Positions 23,712 to 33,735 of a stretch of DNA of 64,000 nt are shown here, piece after piece. Origin of the DNA: Ryuthela nishihirai (Eukaryota; Arthropoda; Arachnida; Araneae; Heptathelidae); assembly GCA_038380435.1 (NCBI GenBank), contig JAWZYU010000005.1, positions 39,206,001 through 39,270,000 of the forward strand, written 5' to 3'. Numbering within the stretch: the first letter of the stretch is position 1; each line of letters opens with the position of its first letter. The notes below the pieces were generated by a model. It made no database searches. It was given only the letters and a program-made list of their open reading frames with translations, and was not told the origin of the DNA. The position numbers and the translations under genes were made by a program.

Positions 23712-23870
23712 CTGCCATGCTTGCAATACAATATATATTAATACACAGCAACCATAGACTGGGAGCACACCACACTGTTTGCACATGTAATTCACTTACT
23801 ACAGAACCATAGTCCTGAGACCATTGAAATAATGACCTCACACATCCCTACCTGCAACTGAGACATTGGA
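23712..23870 (-). repeat. Right inverted terminal block of the Penelope-like element
   Basis: Reverse complement of 22228-22378 (see that entry). It directly follows the decayed RT frame and abuts the mariner coding region. Confidence 0.75.
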
Positions 23871-23879
23871 ATCACCCTT

Positions 23880-25245
23880 CACAACACGAATGAACTCTGA
23901 ATGAACGCATTTTGCCATGTCTTGCTTCCATGGAAAAGGATTCCTAGAAAGTTCATTTTTAATTTTTGGAAATAACCAAAAATCGCATGGTGCAAGATTG
24001 GGTGAATATGCAGGATGGGATAGCTATTTGTTTTTTTCCTCCTCCATATAGGCCATAACTTGCCAGGTTTTATGAGCACTGGCAGTATCATGAAAAAGGA
24101 GAACCCTTGACATGCCTGTTGTTGGATGCTGCTCCTTCATCTCCTTAACTATTTTGTGCAAAACAATGTTGTTGTAGTATTGGACATTTACAGTCATATT
24201 TTCACATAAGGTGTCCACAGCTACCACTCCTTGGGAATTGAAAAAAATTGTGAACATCCTCTTTCTTGAACAAGTCCTGTCAAAGAATTTTAGGATGGGT
24301 TAATCTTCCACAACCCCAACATATTTGTCATTCTTTCTGGGAGTTGTATAGTAATAAAACCATGTCTCATCACTTGTGTCGGGCGGGGGTGGCTCAGTCG
24401 GTAGCGCGCCAGGCTCGTAATCTGTAGTTCCCAGGTTCGAGTCCCAGCTGGGTCAGCGTTGAGATTTATCTCCGCAAAATTCCCCGCCCTGTCCACGGTC
24501 AGTAGGGGACACCGATGGGCTTGGAAAGGCCGCCATCCGTCGGATGGGACGTAAGCCGTGGCCGTGTGTGCGGGAGAGCCATAACCTGTGCACGTTAAAG
24601 AACACGCTGGATGGCCTTGACGGGAGGCTACCATCTGTCTCCCAACAGCTGTTCCAGTGGGTCCCTTCCCCCAACCTTCTCTGAGCCTTCGGGGTCCTTG
24701 TGACCTGGCCATTTAGCCCATGGTGTGCAAAAAAGTGCCGCTCAGAGGTAAAACAACCCAACCCAACCCATCACTTGTAGTAATGTCTGTTAACTGTTTG
24801 AGGCCATGAGGTTCAAACATTGCCAGCATCTCCTTGCACGAGTCAACTCTAGCCTTTTTTGCTGTTCTGTCAGTTTGTGGGATATCCATTTGGCACAGAT
24901 CTTTTGGAACAAAATAAATGTTTATGAACAATTGTTTCTACACTGCCAATCAATACAGTGAGATCTAAACTTATTACATGACTAGTGATGTGTGGGTTTT
25001 CCTTAATGAGTTAACAAACAGCAGTGATGGTTCTCTTGTTCATGGCCTCCTTTGGCCATATTGCGTGAAGGTCTTCAAAGATCTGCTGTCATCTGAATTT
25101 TCACATCCATTCTGTAACTGCCATATGAACAGGTATGATCCCTATATATTTGTGATAAATCAGCATTAACTTTTTTCACATCATCCCCGAGCTGCATCCT
25201 TGTGACAATGTAAAATCTTTTTCCATCTTTAGTGGGCTCCATAGC
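23880..25245 (-). pseudogene. Mariner transposase (D,D34D type)
   Basis: The start is likely at 25241 (a frame beginning MEPTKDGKRFYIVTRMQLG, the helix-turn-helix region). Next come VPKDL...KKARVDSCKEMLAMFE and LTDITTSDG at 24780, which is the first catalytic Asp region. The SINE interrupts here, and beyond it the frame resumes as ETWFYYYTTPRKNDKY at about 24367. MFTIFFNSQGVV and LLFHDTASAHKTWQV supply the second catalytic Asp. The third segment is weak (HPILHHAIFGYFQKLK), with the usual PDLAPxD apparently decayed. It is inactive. The role would be cut-and-paste transposition at TA sites. Confidence 0.8.
24378..24768 (+). mobile_element. SINE1, intact copy with TSD and AACCC tail
   Basis: The best SINE1 copy. 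The tRNA-like head has an A box (TGGCTCAGTCGG) and a B box (GGTTCGAGTCC). A CpG-rich body follows, and the tail is made of about three AACCC units. A perfect 10-bp duplication, catcacttgt, flanks it (24368-24377 and 24769-24778). It interrupts the mariner transposase immediately after the first catalytic Asp codon. CpG content and the perfect duplication suggest a recent insertion. The long minus-strand frames inside it (24290-24761) are artefacts of GC richness. Confidence 0.9.
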
Positions 25246-25469
25246 AACAACACACAGATTTCACAGACTGAACTTTACGAAAAGAGAAATGGCAATATGC
25301 CCTTATTTTTAACACATAATGATATGCTTTCAAACAAGTCATAGCTCATTAGTCATCTTAGTCCCTCCTTAGTCAAACTGGAGGAATAGTGCAAATCTAC
25401 AGAAACGTGCCAAGAACTTTTTGAATGTCCTCTATTACCTAGTTATTTAGTTCTTTGTGTGTCAAAAAA

Positions 25470-25640
25470 AAAAATGTTGTTCAGATGTAAAACAGCACAG
25501 CTCAGCAAACTCATTGATCTCATCTTCCCATCTCATCCATGGTCTTCCTTTTCTTCTTTTACGATCTCTTGGTCTCCAATTAGTGACAATTATCATCCAA
25601 TATGTATGGACATGGTGACATCTTTAACTTAGTAGTAGAT
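25470..25640 (-). mobile_element. LINE 3' coding fragment
   Basis: On the minus strand one frame gives RPWMRWEDEINEFAEL, resembling the GRPxxRWxDDI motif near the C-terminus of RTE/CR1-type LINE proteins. It differs from the RTE-like copies described here and is probably from another LINE lineage. Both ends are undefined. Confidence 0.4.
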
Positions 25641-25821
25641 TCTTGGCCTTCTTTCAGCCTTTATAAGATATTACAATGTTAGAGTATTTCTCTATAACAT
25701 TATAAAGTAACAATATAGTTTAGTTCTCAAAACTGATCTATGTTGAGGAGGGCTTGACTCAAGGGAATGGGGAGTGGAGGGAGGCAAGATATCTCCTCTT
25801 CTTGAGAATATTAATAACCAT

Positions 25822-26625
25822 TGTGATGGTTCATCCATTCACTTTTACTTAACCAGTTTTGCTTTATTTATGTTATATTTATCATATTGGGGATTATTTT
25901 ACTTCTGGATATCGCAATTCTCGTTTCTGAGCGTAGGAGTTGTGCATGTGCAACTCTGACCTTTTGATTGTCAACAGCTAATGCGTGCAAGTAGGACATG
26001 TCCCCTCTTGCATCATAGCTAGCGCAATCGTCAGATTATTCAAATGCTTTTCGCCGTGAAATAGACACGTGCCGGATTTGTATGCAGCAAGTTATAACTA
26101 AGTGACGTTAGGTCACAGAGTCAGAGTTAGTAGAGATGTAGGAGTCAGAAGTTTTGTGAAATAGTGTAGTCATAATTGATAGTTAGTGGAGAGAGTGCTG
26201 TCAATGAGTTAAAATGAATATTGTCATGGAGATGTAGTATGGTAGTGGGGAGAGATGTAGTAGAGATTTAGATAGATGTGAGTTATTAGTACTGAATTTG
26301 TATAGTTTTGAATTTGATGAGTCTTTGAATATTTTGGAAATAAACTTCATTTGTTTTAAAAACTTTTGAGTTTTTGCTATTTTTCTCTTGAGCAACATAA
26401 ATTGATTTTTGATTATATTTAACCTTGAATTAAACTTGACAATCCTTTTTGAATTTTTACTTGATAAGTAACGCTAGAGAAATACCTAACAAACCCTATT
26501 TTAACTTTATTTGGCAAGCTATTATTGCCTGGTGCCCAACAAAGCTAAGCTATCCAGAATTTTGAATAAATTTGGATCAGACAAATGGTTCTACTTGAAA
26601 AGTTAATAATCTTTAAAGCGTTACA
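25822..26625 (+). repeat. 5' LTR (804 bp)
   Basis: Aligns end to end with 30622-31717 minus its SINE. It begins TGTGATGG and ends GTTACA, so has TG..CA termini. It includes two AATAAA-like signals (about 26338 and 26566). The internal region starts at gagcagtaaagaaagtggcg; the primer-binding site would be within this stretch but I could not assign the tRNA. Confidence 0.85.
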
Positions 26626-26885
26626 GAGCAGTAAAGAAAGTGGCGAACCGAACACAGGGACTATATATATGTATAAATTGTATAGTATTTAACATGACTG
26701 TCAAAGATAACAAATTTTTGAGCTCATTAGTTATATGTACTATTCATAAATTTAACGGCAGCTTAAGCCAAAATTTTTTGTTGAGCAAGAAGCTTAACCT
26801 TTGTGTATTAGTCAAAGGTACTGAAGTTTCAGCGCAGTTATTGCTGATAGTTAAGATCTTTATTGTATATATGTAAAGATTAGAA

Positions 26886-28240
26886 GTGTCCAGACACATG
26901 ATAGATAAACTTTTTGAAAAGCAAGTTTATTTTTGCAAGCTTATAATAGCTTTAGTACTGTATTGTTGTATAGCAGTAACTTTGAGCGCTGCTCAAGATA
27001 AAAAAATTTCAAAATTTTTGCAGACGCTAAACATGTCTGCTAGTAATATGGTTGATTCTGCCATAATGACTCCCGACTTAGAAAAAGTAAAAGATAGGTT
27101 GCAGGATGTGATGGCAGAAGTGTTAATGAATCTGCTTAAAGAGCCTCGGGAGAAAAGGGAAATGACAAAAACCCCTAAATTTGCTGACAATGTCATGTCA
27201 GTTCACGAACCAATAAACTTTGAATGTAAGGTTCCATTTTTTGTTCTGTCAGAAGCAAATGATAGAACAGAATATTATCAACCACTTCAACAACGATTTA
27301 CCAATCCATTTATTAACTGTAGTCCTTATGTCATTTGGCCTTCACCTGAGATAAGATTCGACGGTTCGAAATATCCGCCATTGTGGACATTTGCCAAGTC
27401 CATTGGAAGAGCATTTCCGTTTACATGAAGTGCCCGGCAACAAAGAGGTGGTTTTAGCAGTATATTGTCTAATTGGATGTGCTAAGCAATGGTGGAATAA
27501 CATAGGATGTTGTCATGGAATAGAGTTTTGGGAAGATTTTAAAAATGAACTCTTGGAAATCTATCCAGCTTATAATGAGAATATAATGATTCTACAGAAC
27601 TGTTTTCATGAAGACAAAGGGAAGATGATCATCAAGGGAATCATCAATTCATCAAGATGATATTGAAAAAATCAGACAAAGGGAAGGAGATGATATCGAA
27701 ATCTTCAGTAGAGTTATACCAGCTGTACGAAGCTGATGCTGCCAAAATTTACATTATAAACTGAATATTGTCCCAATTATTTTTGACAATTAGGGAATTT
27801 TTAGAAGTACAAAATGTAAATTCAATTTCAACTTTAGTCAAATTGGCTCGGCAGTACACCACAAGAAGAGAATCTTCAAAAATGGCATTAAATCAGCAAT
27901 GGATGCAATTCTCACCAAAGCAGTGCTATTACGTTGAGTCTCACAAAATGACTCCCTCACAACCGGAAGTAGCCGGAATTTGCACCGAACGCGCCTACAA
28001 TGATGCAGAATGAACGAAGCAGAAATTATGTTCTGTGTCAAACAATGACACTAGACTAAAACTTTTGCTATGAATAATAGAGAAACTTGCTGCATAGCTA
28101 ATGATTATTGTGTCTAGGTGAAGATTTAGTGAAATGTAATTTTTGTGGCTGACCAGGGCACAAGGAGCAATATTGCTACAGAAGGAATAACAATTCGGGA
28201 AACTTAAATTAGGATCTTTGAAGCGAGAGGCCAAAGTTCC
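26886..28240 (+). pseudogene. Gag-like polyprotein of the LTR element, frameshifted
   Basis: The first frame runs 26886-27428 (180 codons; an internal start at 27033 is equally possible) and ends with RFDGSKYPP, the usual entry to a Ty3/gypsy-type capsid. The capsid continues in a second frame from 27391 with EEHFRLHEVPGNKEVVLAVY and CAKQWWNNI, then a third frame from 27768 (LARQYTTRRESSK). A CX2C-type zinc knuckle is recognisable at 28133-28175 (KCNFCG, HKEQYCY). It would package element RNA. At least three frame breaks make it inactive. Confidence 0.75.
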
Positions 28241-28614
28241 TCAAGAAAAGCCCTCTCATGAGTTAAGTCTTCCACTGTTGATACACATAATATTATATAT
28301 TTACATTTTGTTAAGCCTTGTCACGAAAAAATTGAATTAATAGATCGCAACGATACAGAAGCTGATCTTTCATGCTCAAACGAGCAAGTTTTAGATGATA
28401 TTTATGACAATTGTCAATTGAAATTGCAGCCGTGGTTCAGTGGACTTTCTGAGTTATCTTGTAGTCCAAAGCATAATGTTCAAGAAGAACCTATAAAATG
28501 TCTTATTAGTGTAATTAATGTAATGGTAGAGAAACCAGTTGATGATGCAAAGCAAATAGATAGTGAGAAATGTGTTGATATAGTTGTAGAGGAAAATTAA
28601 TTGATGTATTTTTA

Positions 28615-28850
28615 TTCAAAATTAGTTGATGAAAAGGTTTCTGAAGTAGAATTTTTAAAGGAAAATAGTATAAAATTAGTTGATGAAAAGGTTTCTGAAG
28701 CAGAATTTTTAAAGGAAAATAGTACAAAATTAGTTGATGAAAAAGTTTTAAAGTAGAAGTTTTAAACGAAAACAGTGCTGTAATTGATGAAAAAAGTTTT
28801 GAATAAGAGGTTTTAAAGGAAAATAAAGTTAATAAATAACTATTAGATGT
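28615..28850 (+). repeat. 54-bp coding tandem repeat (18-residue unit)
   Basis: The unit begins at 28621, 28675 and 28729 (period 54) and continues in decayed form to about 28850. In frame it encodes KLVDEKVSEVEFLKENS-type repeats, highly charged, following a stop at 28600. The period is a multiple of three, which suggests expansion while the sequence was still translated. The 141-codon minus-strand frame over this region is a shadow of it. Confidence 0.75.
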
Positions 28851-28939
28851 AACTAAGCCAAGCAACCAGAAACTGTTTTGAGTTGAAATAATTCTGATGA
28901 ATCTAACAAGTTTAAAAGTTTTCAACTGTTGAAGCATCA

Positions 28940-30621
28940 TTTAGTAGCAGGCAGGCAATAAACCTGGAAAGCACAAAGCCAGGCTCTTCAAAGACAAGCA
29001 TGTAGAGACGAGATGTCAACGAAACAACCACAGCTTGCAGAGCGACAACAGGCAACGAAGTAGTCAACATAGAATAGATGGCGTCACCAATGAGATCTTC
29101 AGAAGTGCTTACACCTAGCTTATCGATCGACGCGGGATGTCACCAGGAAACGACTGGATGATGATTTATCACAACGGAGTGCCAACTGGAATAGATGAAG
29201 ACGATGAAGCTTGAAGTCGAAGTATTGTGATTTATACTTAGAGATTTTTGAAATGTTTAATTTCTTGTTGAAACTTGAGTTTCGATATTGATTTTTTGAA
29301 AGTGAATTTACTATTCAAGGTTTATAGTTAGAGTTTATAATGTGATGTGAATAGAAATTTTTATGCATTCTTATTCATCTGAAGTTGTAGTTGTTATATT
29401 AACATGATTTAAAGTGTATTTTTGTAGATTTTTTTCATTTCAGCAGACTGAAAGCTGAACTGTAAGTTAACATTAAGTTAGAATTTAGAAATTGTAAAAT
29501 GATTATGGATATGAATGAAGAGAATGAAAGAGAATTTAGTACAGAGTGATTAAATATTTTGAGCTGTATTTTTGCATTTTTAAAGTGAATTTTTTGTATG
29601 CAAAATGTATTTTCATGTAAAAAGTGAATGGAATTGTATTAGTTGAAATGTTAGCGTCACATATTATAAATTTATATAGTTTTTCTTTACTGTTATATAC
29701 GATGTGTGTATATGTGTTTAAATCTGTTAGGTGCCATCAGTGATATTGATGCATCAATGATGTGTAATTATCAGGATGACATTGGTAGCATTTGTTTCCA
29801 TATATATGAGCTGACCATGATGTCTACAAGTTTTTTTGTGTACCCATTTGGAGCTGTCTCCAACGGCATATTCTAGTGGCTGAGACAGTCACCAGTGTAA
29901 CTCCTTTAGGAGGGGGACGTAAAGCTCTATGACAGAGGTAACTAATGCATTTTTTTATTTCAGCTAGCTCATGATTATTGTATCTAGGTGAAGATTTAGC
30001 AGATGATTACACTCCCACTTATTTGTAAAATTTGGAATTTTATTAGATTTGCATGTTTGATGTAGTTAGGAGGATTTAACAGTGTTCAAATACCCATTTT
30101 TTATGTATGGCAGAAGAAGATTTAGAGTTCACATATTTTTATTGTGATTAGGGGAATAAGCGGAAGTTCTGTACGCCGCTTGATACGTCTGTAATTATAT
30201 TGTGAAAGAGCAGAATTTGATGTAACTTAACTTTTTAAACCTTTTTAGAAGTTAAGCAGGACATGAGTAATATTAACCAGCTTTTTGTACAGGTTATTGT
30301 ATGCAACTTTTGAAGTTTGTATCAGAATGTGAATCTAGGTAGTCCAATAATGCTGTATGCAGTTAACTGCCACAGACATTGGTATGTGATATACACTAGG
30401 TAGCTGTACACTTTTGATAAGAGGAAAGGGAGGAGGTACCCTTGGTTGTGATGGAAAATTGTGTCGAAGTGAGATTAGATTGTCTTATCAAAATTTGCGT
30501 AAGAATACTTTTACTTTATGTTTAGCAATGTGTAAATGATGTGAGAAGTGTCCTATTATTCTAAATTTGCTCATAAATATCTGTTAGGCAATTTTTTTTG
30601 CCTCCCTTTGGGAGGGGAAGT
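28940..30621 (+). other. Non-coding interior of the LTR element
   Basis: No pol motif seen in any frame. The phrase gattattgt[g/a]tctaggtgaagattta at 28103-28128 recurs at 29971-29996, the second time preceded by a splice-acceptor-like tract (tttttttatttcag). The interior could therefore contain a duplicated segment or an alternative splice signal. It ends in the polypurine tract. Confidence 0.5.
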
Positions 30622-31717
30622 TGTGATGGTCCACCATTCACTTTTACTTAACCAGTTTTGCTTTATTTATGTTATATTTATCATTTTGGGGATTATTTTA
30701 CTTTTGGACATTGCAATTCTTGTTTCCGAATGTAGGAGTTGCACATGCACAACTCCAACCTTTTGACTGTCAGCCGCTAATGCACATGTGTAGGTTGGGT
30801 TGTTTTACCTCTGAGTGGCACTTTTTTGCACACCATGGGCTAAATGGCCAGGTCACAAGGACCCCGAAGGCTCAGAGAAGGTTGGGGGAGGGGACCCACT
30901 GGAACAGCTGTTGGGAGACAGATGGTAGCCTCCCGTCAAGGCCATCCAGCGTGTTCTTTAACGTGCACAGGGTATGGCTCTCACATACACGGGGCCACGG
31001 CTTAACGTCCCATCCGACGGACGGCGACCTTTCCAAGCCTATCGGTGTCCCCTACTGACCGTGGGCAGGGCGGGGAATTTTTGCGGAGATACACACAAGT
31101 AGGACATGTCCCCTCTTGCATCATAGCTAGCGCAATCGGCAGATTATTCAAATGTTTTCCTGGCATGCAATGGACATGTGCCATATTTGTACGCAGCATG
31201 TTATAACTAAGTGATGTTAGGTCACAGAATTAGAGTTAGTAGAGATGTAGGAGTCAGAACTTTTGTGAAATAGTATAGTCAAATTGACAGTTAGTGGAGA
31301 GAATGCTGTCAATGAGTTAAAATGGATATTGTCAGTGGATATATAGTATTGTAGTGAAGAGAGATGTAGTAGAGATTTAGATAGATGTGAGTTGTTAGTA
31401 CTCCAACTTTTGTATTCTTCCATTAAATCAGTGAGTCTTTGAATTTTTTGAAAATAAACTTGTTTGTTTCAGAAACTTTCGAATTTTTGCTATTTTTTCT
31501 CTTGAGCAACATTAATTGATTTTTGATTATATTTAAACTTCAATTAAACTTGACAATCCTTTTTGAATTCTTACTCGATAAGTAATGCTAAAGAAATACC
31601 TAAAGAACCCTATTTCAACTTTATTCGGCAAATTATTATTGCCTGGCACCTGACAAAGCTATCTGGAATTTTGAATAAGGTCCAACTTGAAAAGTTAATA
31701 ATCTTTGGAGCGTTACA
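30622..31717 (+). repeat. 3' LTR, with SINE1 inserted
   Basis: Same limits as the 5' LTR. A SINE1 fragment (30793-31090) adds about 300 bp. Outside the SINE, substitutions against the 5' LTR are spread throughout, giving an old divergence date. Confidence 0.85.
30793..31090 (-). mobile_element. SINE1, 5'-truncated, in the 3' LTR
   Basis: On the minus strand it has the tail (aacccaacc) and body but lacks the tRNA-like head, ending near ctccgcaaaa. Flanks cacatgtgtagg (30783-30794) and cacacaagtagg (31092-31103) form an imperfect duplication. 5' truncation with the 3' end retained is the hallmark of target-primed retrotransposition from the tail. Confidence 0.85.
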
Positions 31718-31924
31718 CCAGAACAGAGGAGAAAAATATTAAACCTATATATTGCCCATATTTTGCAAGAAAATATTTTAAAGACAATAAAACAAGGTGG
31801 AAAAATTATAAGCTAGAATAATGTTCATGGTCAATCCATTCAATTGGCGCACCCCCCCCCCCCTCCAACTTGCTTTTAACCCAGGTTTGAATGTCTTGAA
31901 TATTGAGGAAATTTTGTCTTGAAT
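31718..31924. other. Unrecognised sequence with a C run
   Basis: AT-rich, containing a 13-base C run at about 31851. No feature recognised. Confidence 0.35.
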
Positions 31925-32369
31925 AAGATTTAATATCACATGATAATGCTGTTTTACATTAATAATTCACAACTTTTTAAATTCTTAAAACGTTAAGTAG
32001 AGAGGAGTGCTTAATGTTAAAAATGAAATACAGAGGATTGCCCAATTGGCTTAATCATTCTGAAATTTCAATTTCTAATTAATACCTCATAATAAGATTC
32101 AACTCTATATAGATCCTTTTGACCATCAAAGGAAAATCAGAGTGAAAAATATTTCAAAATGAAAAGGTATTTACCAGTGTCCAAGAGGCTGGTATAATTG
32201 CATTGATTGATTCCACCAGATGATGTTATTGCTGATTCTATACAATCGGGCAATCCTCTGTATTTCATTTTCAATGTTAAGCACTCCTCTCTACTTAACG
32301 TTTTAAGAATTTTAATGAGTTGTGAAATATTAATGTAAAACAGCATTATTCGTGTGATATTAAATCTTA
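31925..32369. repeat. Inverted repeat, about 135-bp arms
   Basis: Left arm 31925-32057 (aagatttaatatcacatgat; taaaacgttaagtagagagg) pairs with right arm 32233-32369. The spacer is about 175 bp with no recognised content. Either a foldback element or a local inverted duplication. Confidence 0.75.
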
Positions 32370-32394
32370 CCAAATTAGTTGTGTTTACAATTAT

Positions 32395-32720
32395 TTAAAA
32401 TTTTGTCTTGAAACTATGGTGATATGAAACCATGATCTTCTGATAACAAGTCAGGTGCTCTGACTACTGATCACTGATCAAGATCTCTTCTATCAATGGA
32501 TTTAACCATTGTACAAGGAGGTTGTTTTGACTGTAATTAAAGATTCTGGTTAGTAAAGCACATCCAGCTTATGTTAACAAAACTAGTCACATCTCAAGTG
32601 TAAAAGCCATGGTATTTTTTTTTTAGCCAATCATGCTTTAAATCAAGCATAGGAACCCAGCTCAAGACAATTTTTTCCTATAAAATCAAATTTATTCCCA
32701 GATTACAGATGCTTATATCT
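32395..32720. mobile_element. SINE2-family palindromic element, degenerate
   Basis: An antisense tRNA-like stretch (aaccatgatcttctgataac, gtcaggtgctctga) is followed about 200 bp later by a sense 3' portion (aacccagctcaagacaattt), so the two halves face each other as in arrays 11692 and 44553. Diverged; the ends are approximate. Confidence 0.5.
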
Positions 32721-33053
32721 GTTTACTTGTTATTAAACATCCTACTTATGCTTGATTAATGCATGACTGGCTAAAAATAATCCTTGTGTGAGAATAGTTT
32801 CTCAGTATTGCTGTACCAGCTGATGGACTGATATCTACTGTGTTCATTAATAATAAGTAATTACTTTTACTATTAATAACTCTACAAGTAAATAACGTTT
32901 GTGCTCTGCAAGCTTGGATTTTCAATTATCAATAAAATTAATTTTTTTTTACACAAGAAACAAAAGATAGCAATAAACTCTTACATTCCTGTGGCTCTCT
33001 ACCACTAATGTTAACACCAATCTTCATTTATATTAATATTTATAGAAACATAC

Positions 33054-33180
33054 CTCAGTATTGCTCCTTGAATCTAATGCACCAAGCTGGGAATGAAGTG
33101 CTCCAATATTGTAGAGTATGCAAGCTTGCTCATATTTAATATCTGTTATATTGTAAACCATTCCTGAATATATATCACTC
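33054..33180 (-). CDS. PTPN23: HD-PTP/PTPN23 exon B (BRO1 domain)
   Basis: An internal coding exon of 127 nt. On the minus strand it follows ttttttatag (AG at 33182-33181) and precedes GTATGT (33053 down). Its first base completes a Trp codon split with exon A; then 42 codons follow, including SDIYSGMVYNITDIKYEQA and ILYNIGALHSQLGALDSR, the conserved centre of the HD-PTP BRO1 domain. It ends in phase 0, matching exon C, whose GMKIACTHFQ directly continues it. In the family this region forms helices of the CHMP4-binding surface of the BRO1 fold. The purported longer frame at 33033-33353 reads through both splice sites and is not the real gene. Confidence 0.94.
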
Positions 33181-33379
33181 CTATAAAAAATATAACCATG
33201 GTTAATAATAGAGATCATGAAGAAATATGCTGCAGCAATATAATGGATGATATCGAACAGAATGCTAACATAAGATTCTGATAATTTATGGACTTCAGAT
33301 TTAGTTACAGGTTTCTTTGCTAACATTTCAATTACAGGGTATCCAATAAACAATCATGGGGCTTCGGGAAAACACTGTC

Positions 33380-33735
33380 CCCAAATAAAACAAAAGGCAT
33401 CATATTGAATGTTCACCTGTATAACTAGCCACTGCAAAACAGCACATCACATCTCTAAAGAGATCCCATGGAAATTCTTAGTGCAACATTTCTTGACAGA
33501 TGGATTGGGGGGGGGGAGGGGCAATTCTGTGGTCACCAAGGGACACCCCTTGATTTTTTCCTCCTTGTGTGGCTTTGTAAAAAATTATGTTTACATGGAC
33601 AAAATTCAAGACTTGAATCATTTGAAAGCCAGAATAAGTGACACAAATGATATGCTGCAGAGTGTATGGCAAGATGTCAAATATCAATTGGACATATGCA
33701 GGGTAATGAATGGTGCACATGTGGAAACTCATTAA
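33380..33735 (+). pseudogene. Mariner/DDE-type transposase C-terminal remnant
   Basis: From 33530 one frame contains PRDTPLIFSSLCGFVKNYVY, a decayed form of the SPDLTPLDFFLWG motif that holds the third acidic residue of many arthropod DDE transposases, then MLQSVWQDVKYQLDICRVMN and GAHVETH, the usual tail of these proteins. A poly-G tract at 33508-33516 marks a frameshift. Only the last third is present and the catalytic D appears lost. Confidence 0.65.

Larger units (their letters stand above)
22036..23870 (+). mobile_element. Penelope-like retroelement, decayed
   Basis: Terminal blocks 22228-22378 and 23712-23870 are inverted repeats of each other, and the outermost left 150 bp is the same family as the palindrome 18855-19227. 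The interior codes, in broken frames, for a Penelope-type reverse transcriptase. Penelope elements are known to carry terminal repeats (pLTRs) that may be direct or inverted, which fits. The right side ends at the mariner element. A GIY-YIG endonuclease is not convincingly present. Confidence 0.75.
23871..25436 (-). mobile_element. Mariner element, 3'-truncated, split by SINE1
   Basis: The 5' terminal inverted repeat is at about 25405-25436; on the minus strand it reads attcaaaaagttcttggcac, a mariner-type end next to a TA. The transposase follows. The opposite terminal repeat was not found where the element meets the Penelope block, so the 3' end is lost. An intact SINE1 (24378-24768) sits in the coding region. 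Confidence 0.78.
25822..31717 (+). mobile_element. Gag-only LTR retrotransposon (gypsy-like, non-autonomous)
   Basis: Two long direct repeats (25822-26625 and 30622-31717) begin TGTGATGG and end GCGTTACA. The 4.0-kb interior holds a gag-like region and an 18-residue tandem repeat, but no recognisable protease, RT, RNase H or integrase. A purine-rich tract (gggaggggaag, 30610-30620) precedes the 3' LTR. No clean target duplication was seen (aacca before, ccaga after). The LTRs differ at many positions and one carries a SINE, so the insertion is old. It must have depended on another element's pol. Confidence 0.82.
6249..33053 (-). other. PTPN23: PTPN23-like intron between exons B and C (26,805 bp)
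   Basis: Bounded by a GT donor at 33053-33052 and an AG acceptor at 6250-6249 on the minus strand. Exons B and C are adjacent in the conserved BRO1 domain and both phases are 0, so no coding exon is missing between them. The interval is almost entirely SINEs, LINEs, DNA transposons, a Penelope-like element and an LTR retrotransposon, listed separately. Confidence 0.85.

Noticed and set aside
18855..23870. Hammerhead ribozyme in the Penelope terminal repeats
   Set aside because: Expected in many Penelope elements, but I found no CTGANGA core paired with a properly placed GAAA; a covariance scan would be decisive.
24290..24761. Overlapping 140- and 102-codon minus-strand frames
   Set aside because: They lie inside the GC-rich SINE1 (24378-24768); similar frames appear in other SINE1 copies (30669-31058, 43907-44293), with no protein similarity.
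24740..24768. Interstitial telomere repeat (AACCC)n
   Set aside because: It is only the three- to four-unit tail of SINE1 and recurs at the same place in other copies.
28515..28940. 141-codon minus-strand frame with repeats
   Set aside because: It is the complement of the 54-bp coding repeat of the LTR element; the plus-strand reading is continuous with the gag region.
33033..33353. 106-codon minus-strand frame as a free-standing gene
   Set aside because: Only its centre (33054-33180) is conserved and it is bounded by canonical splice sites; the rest is intron.
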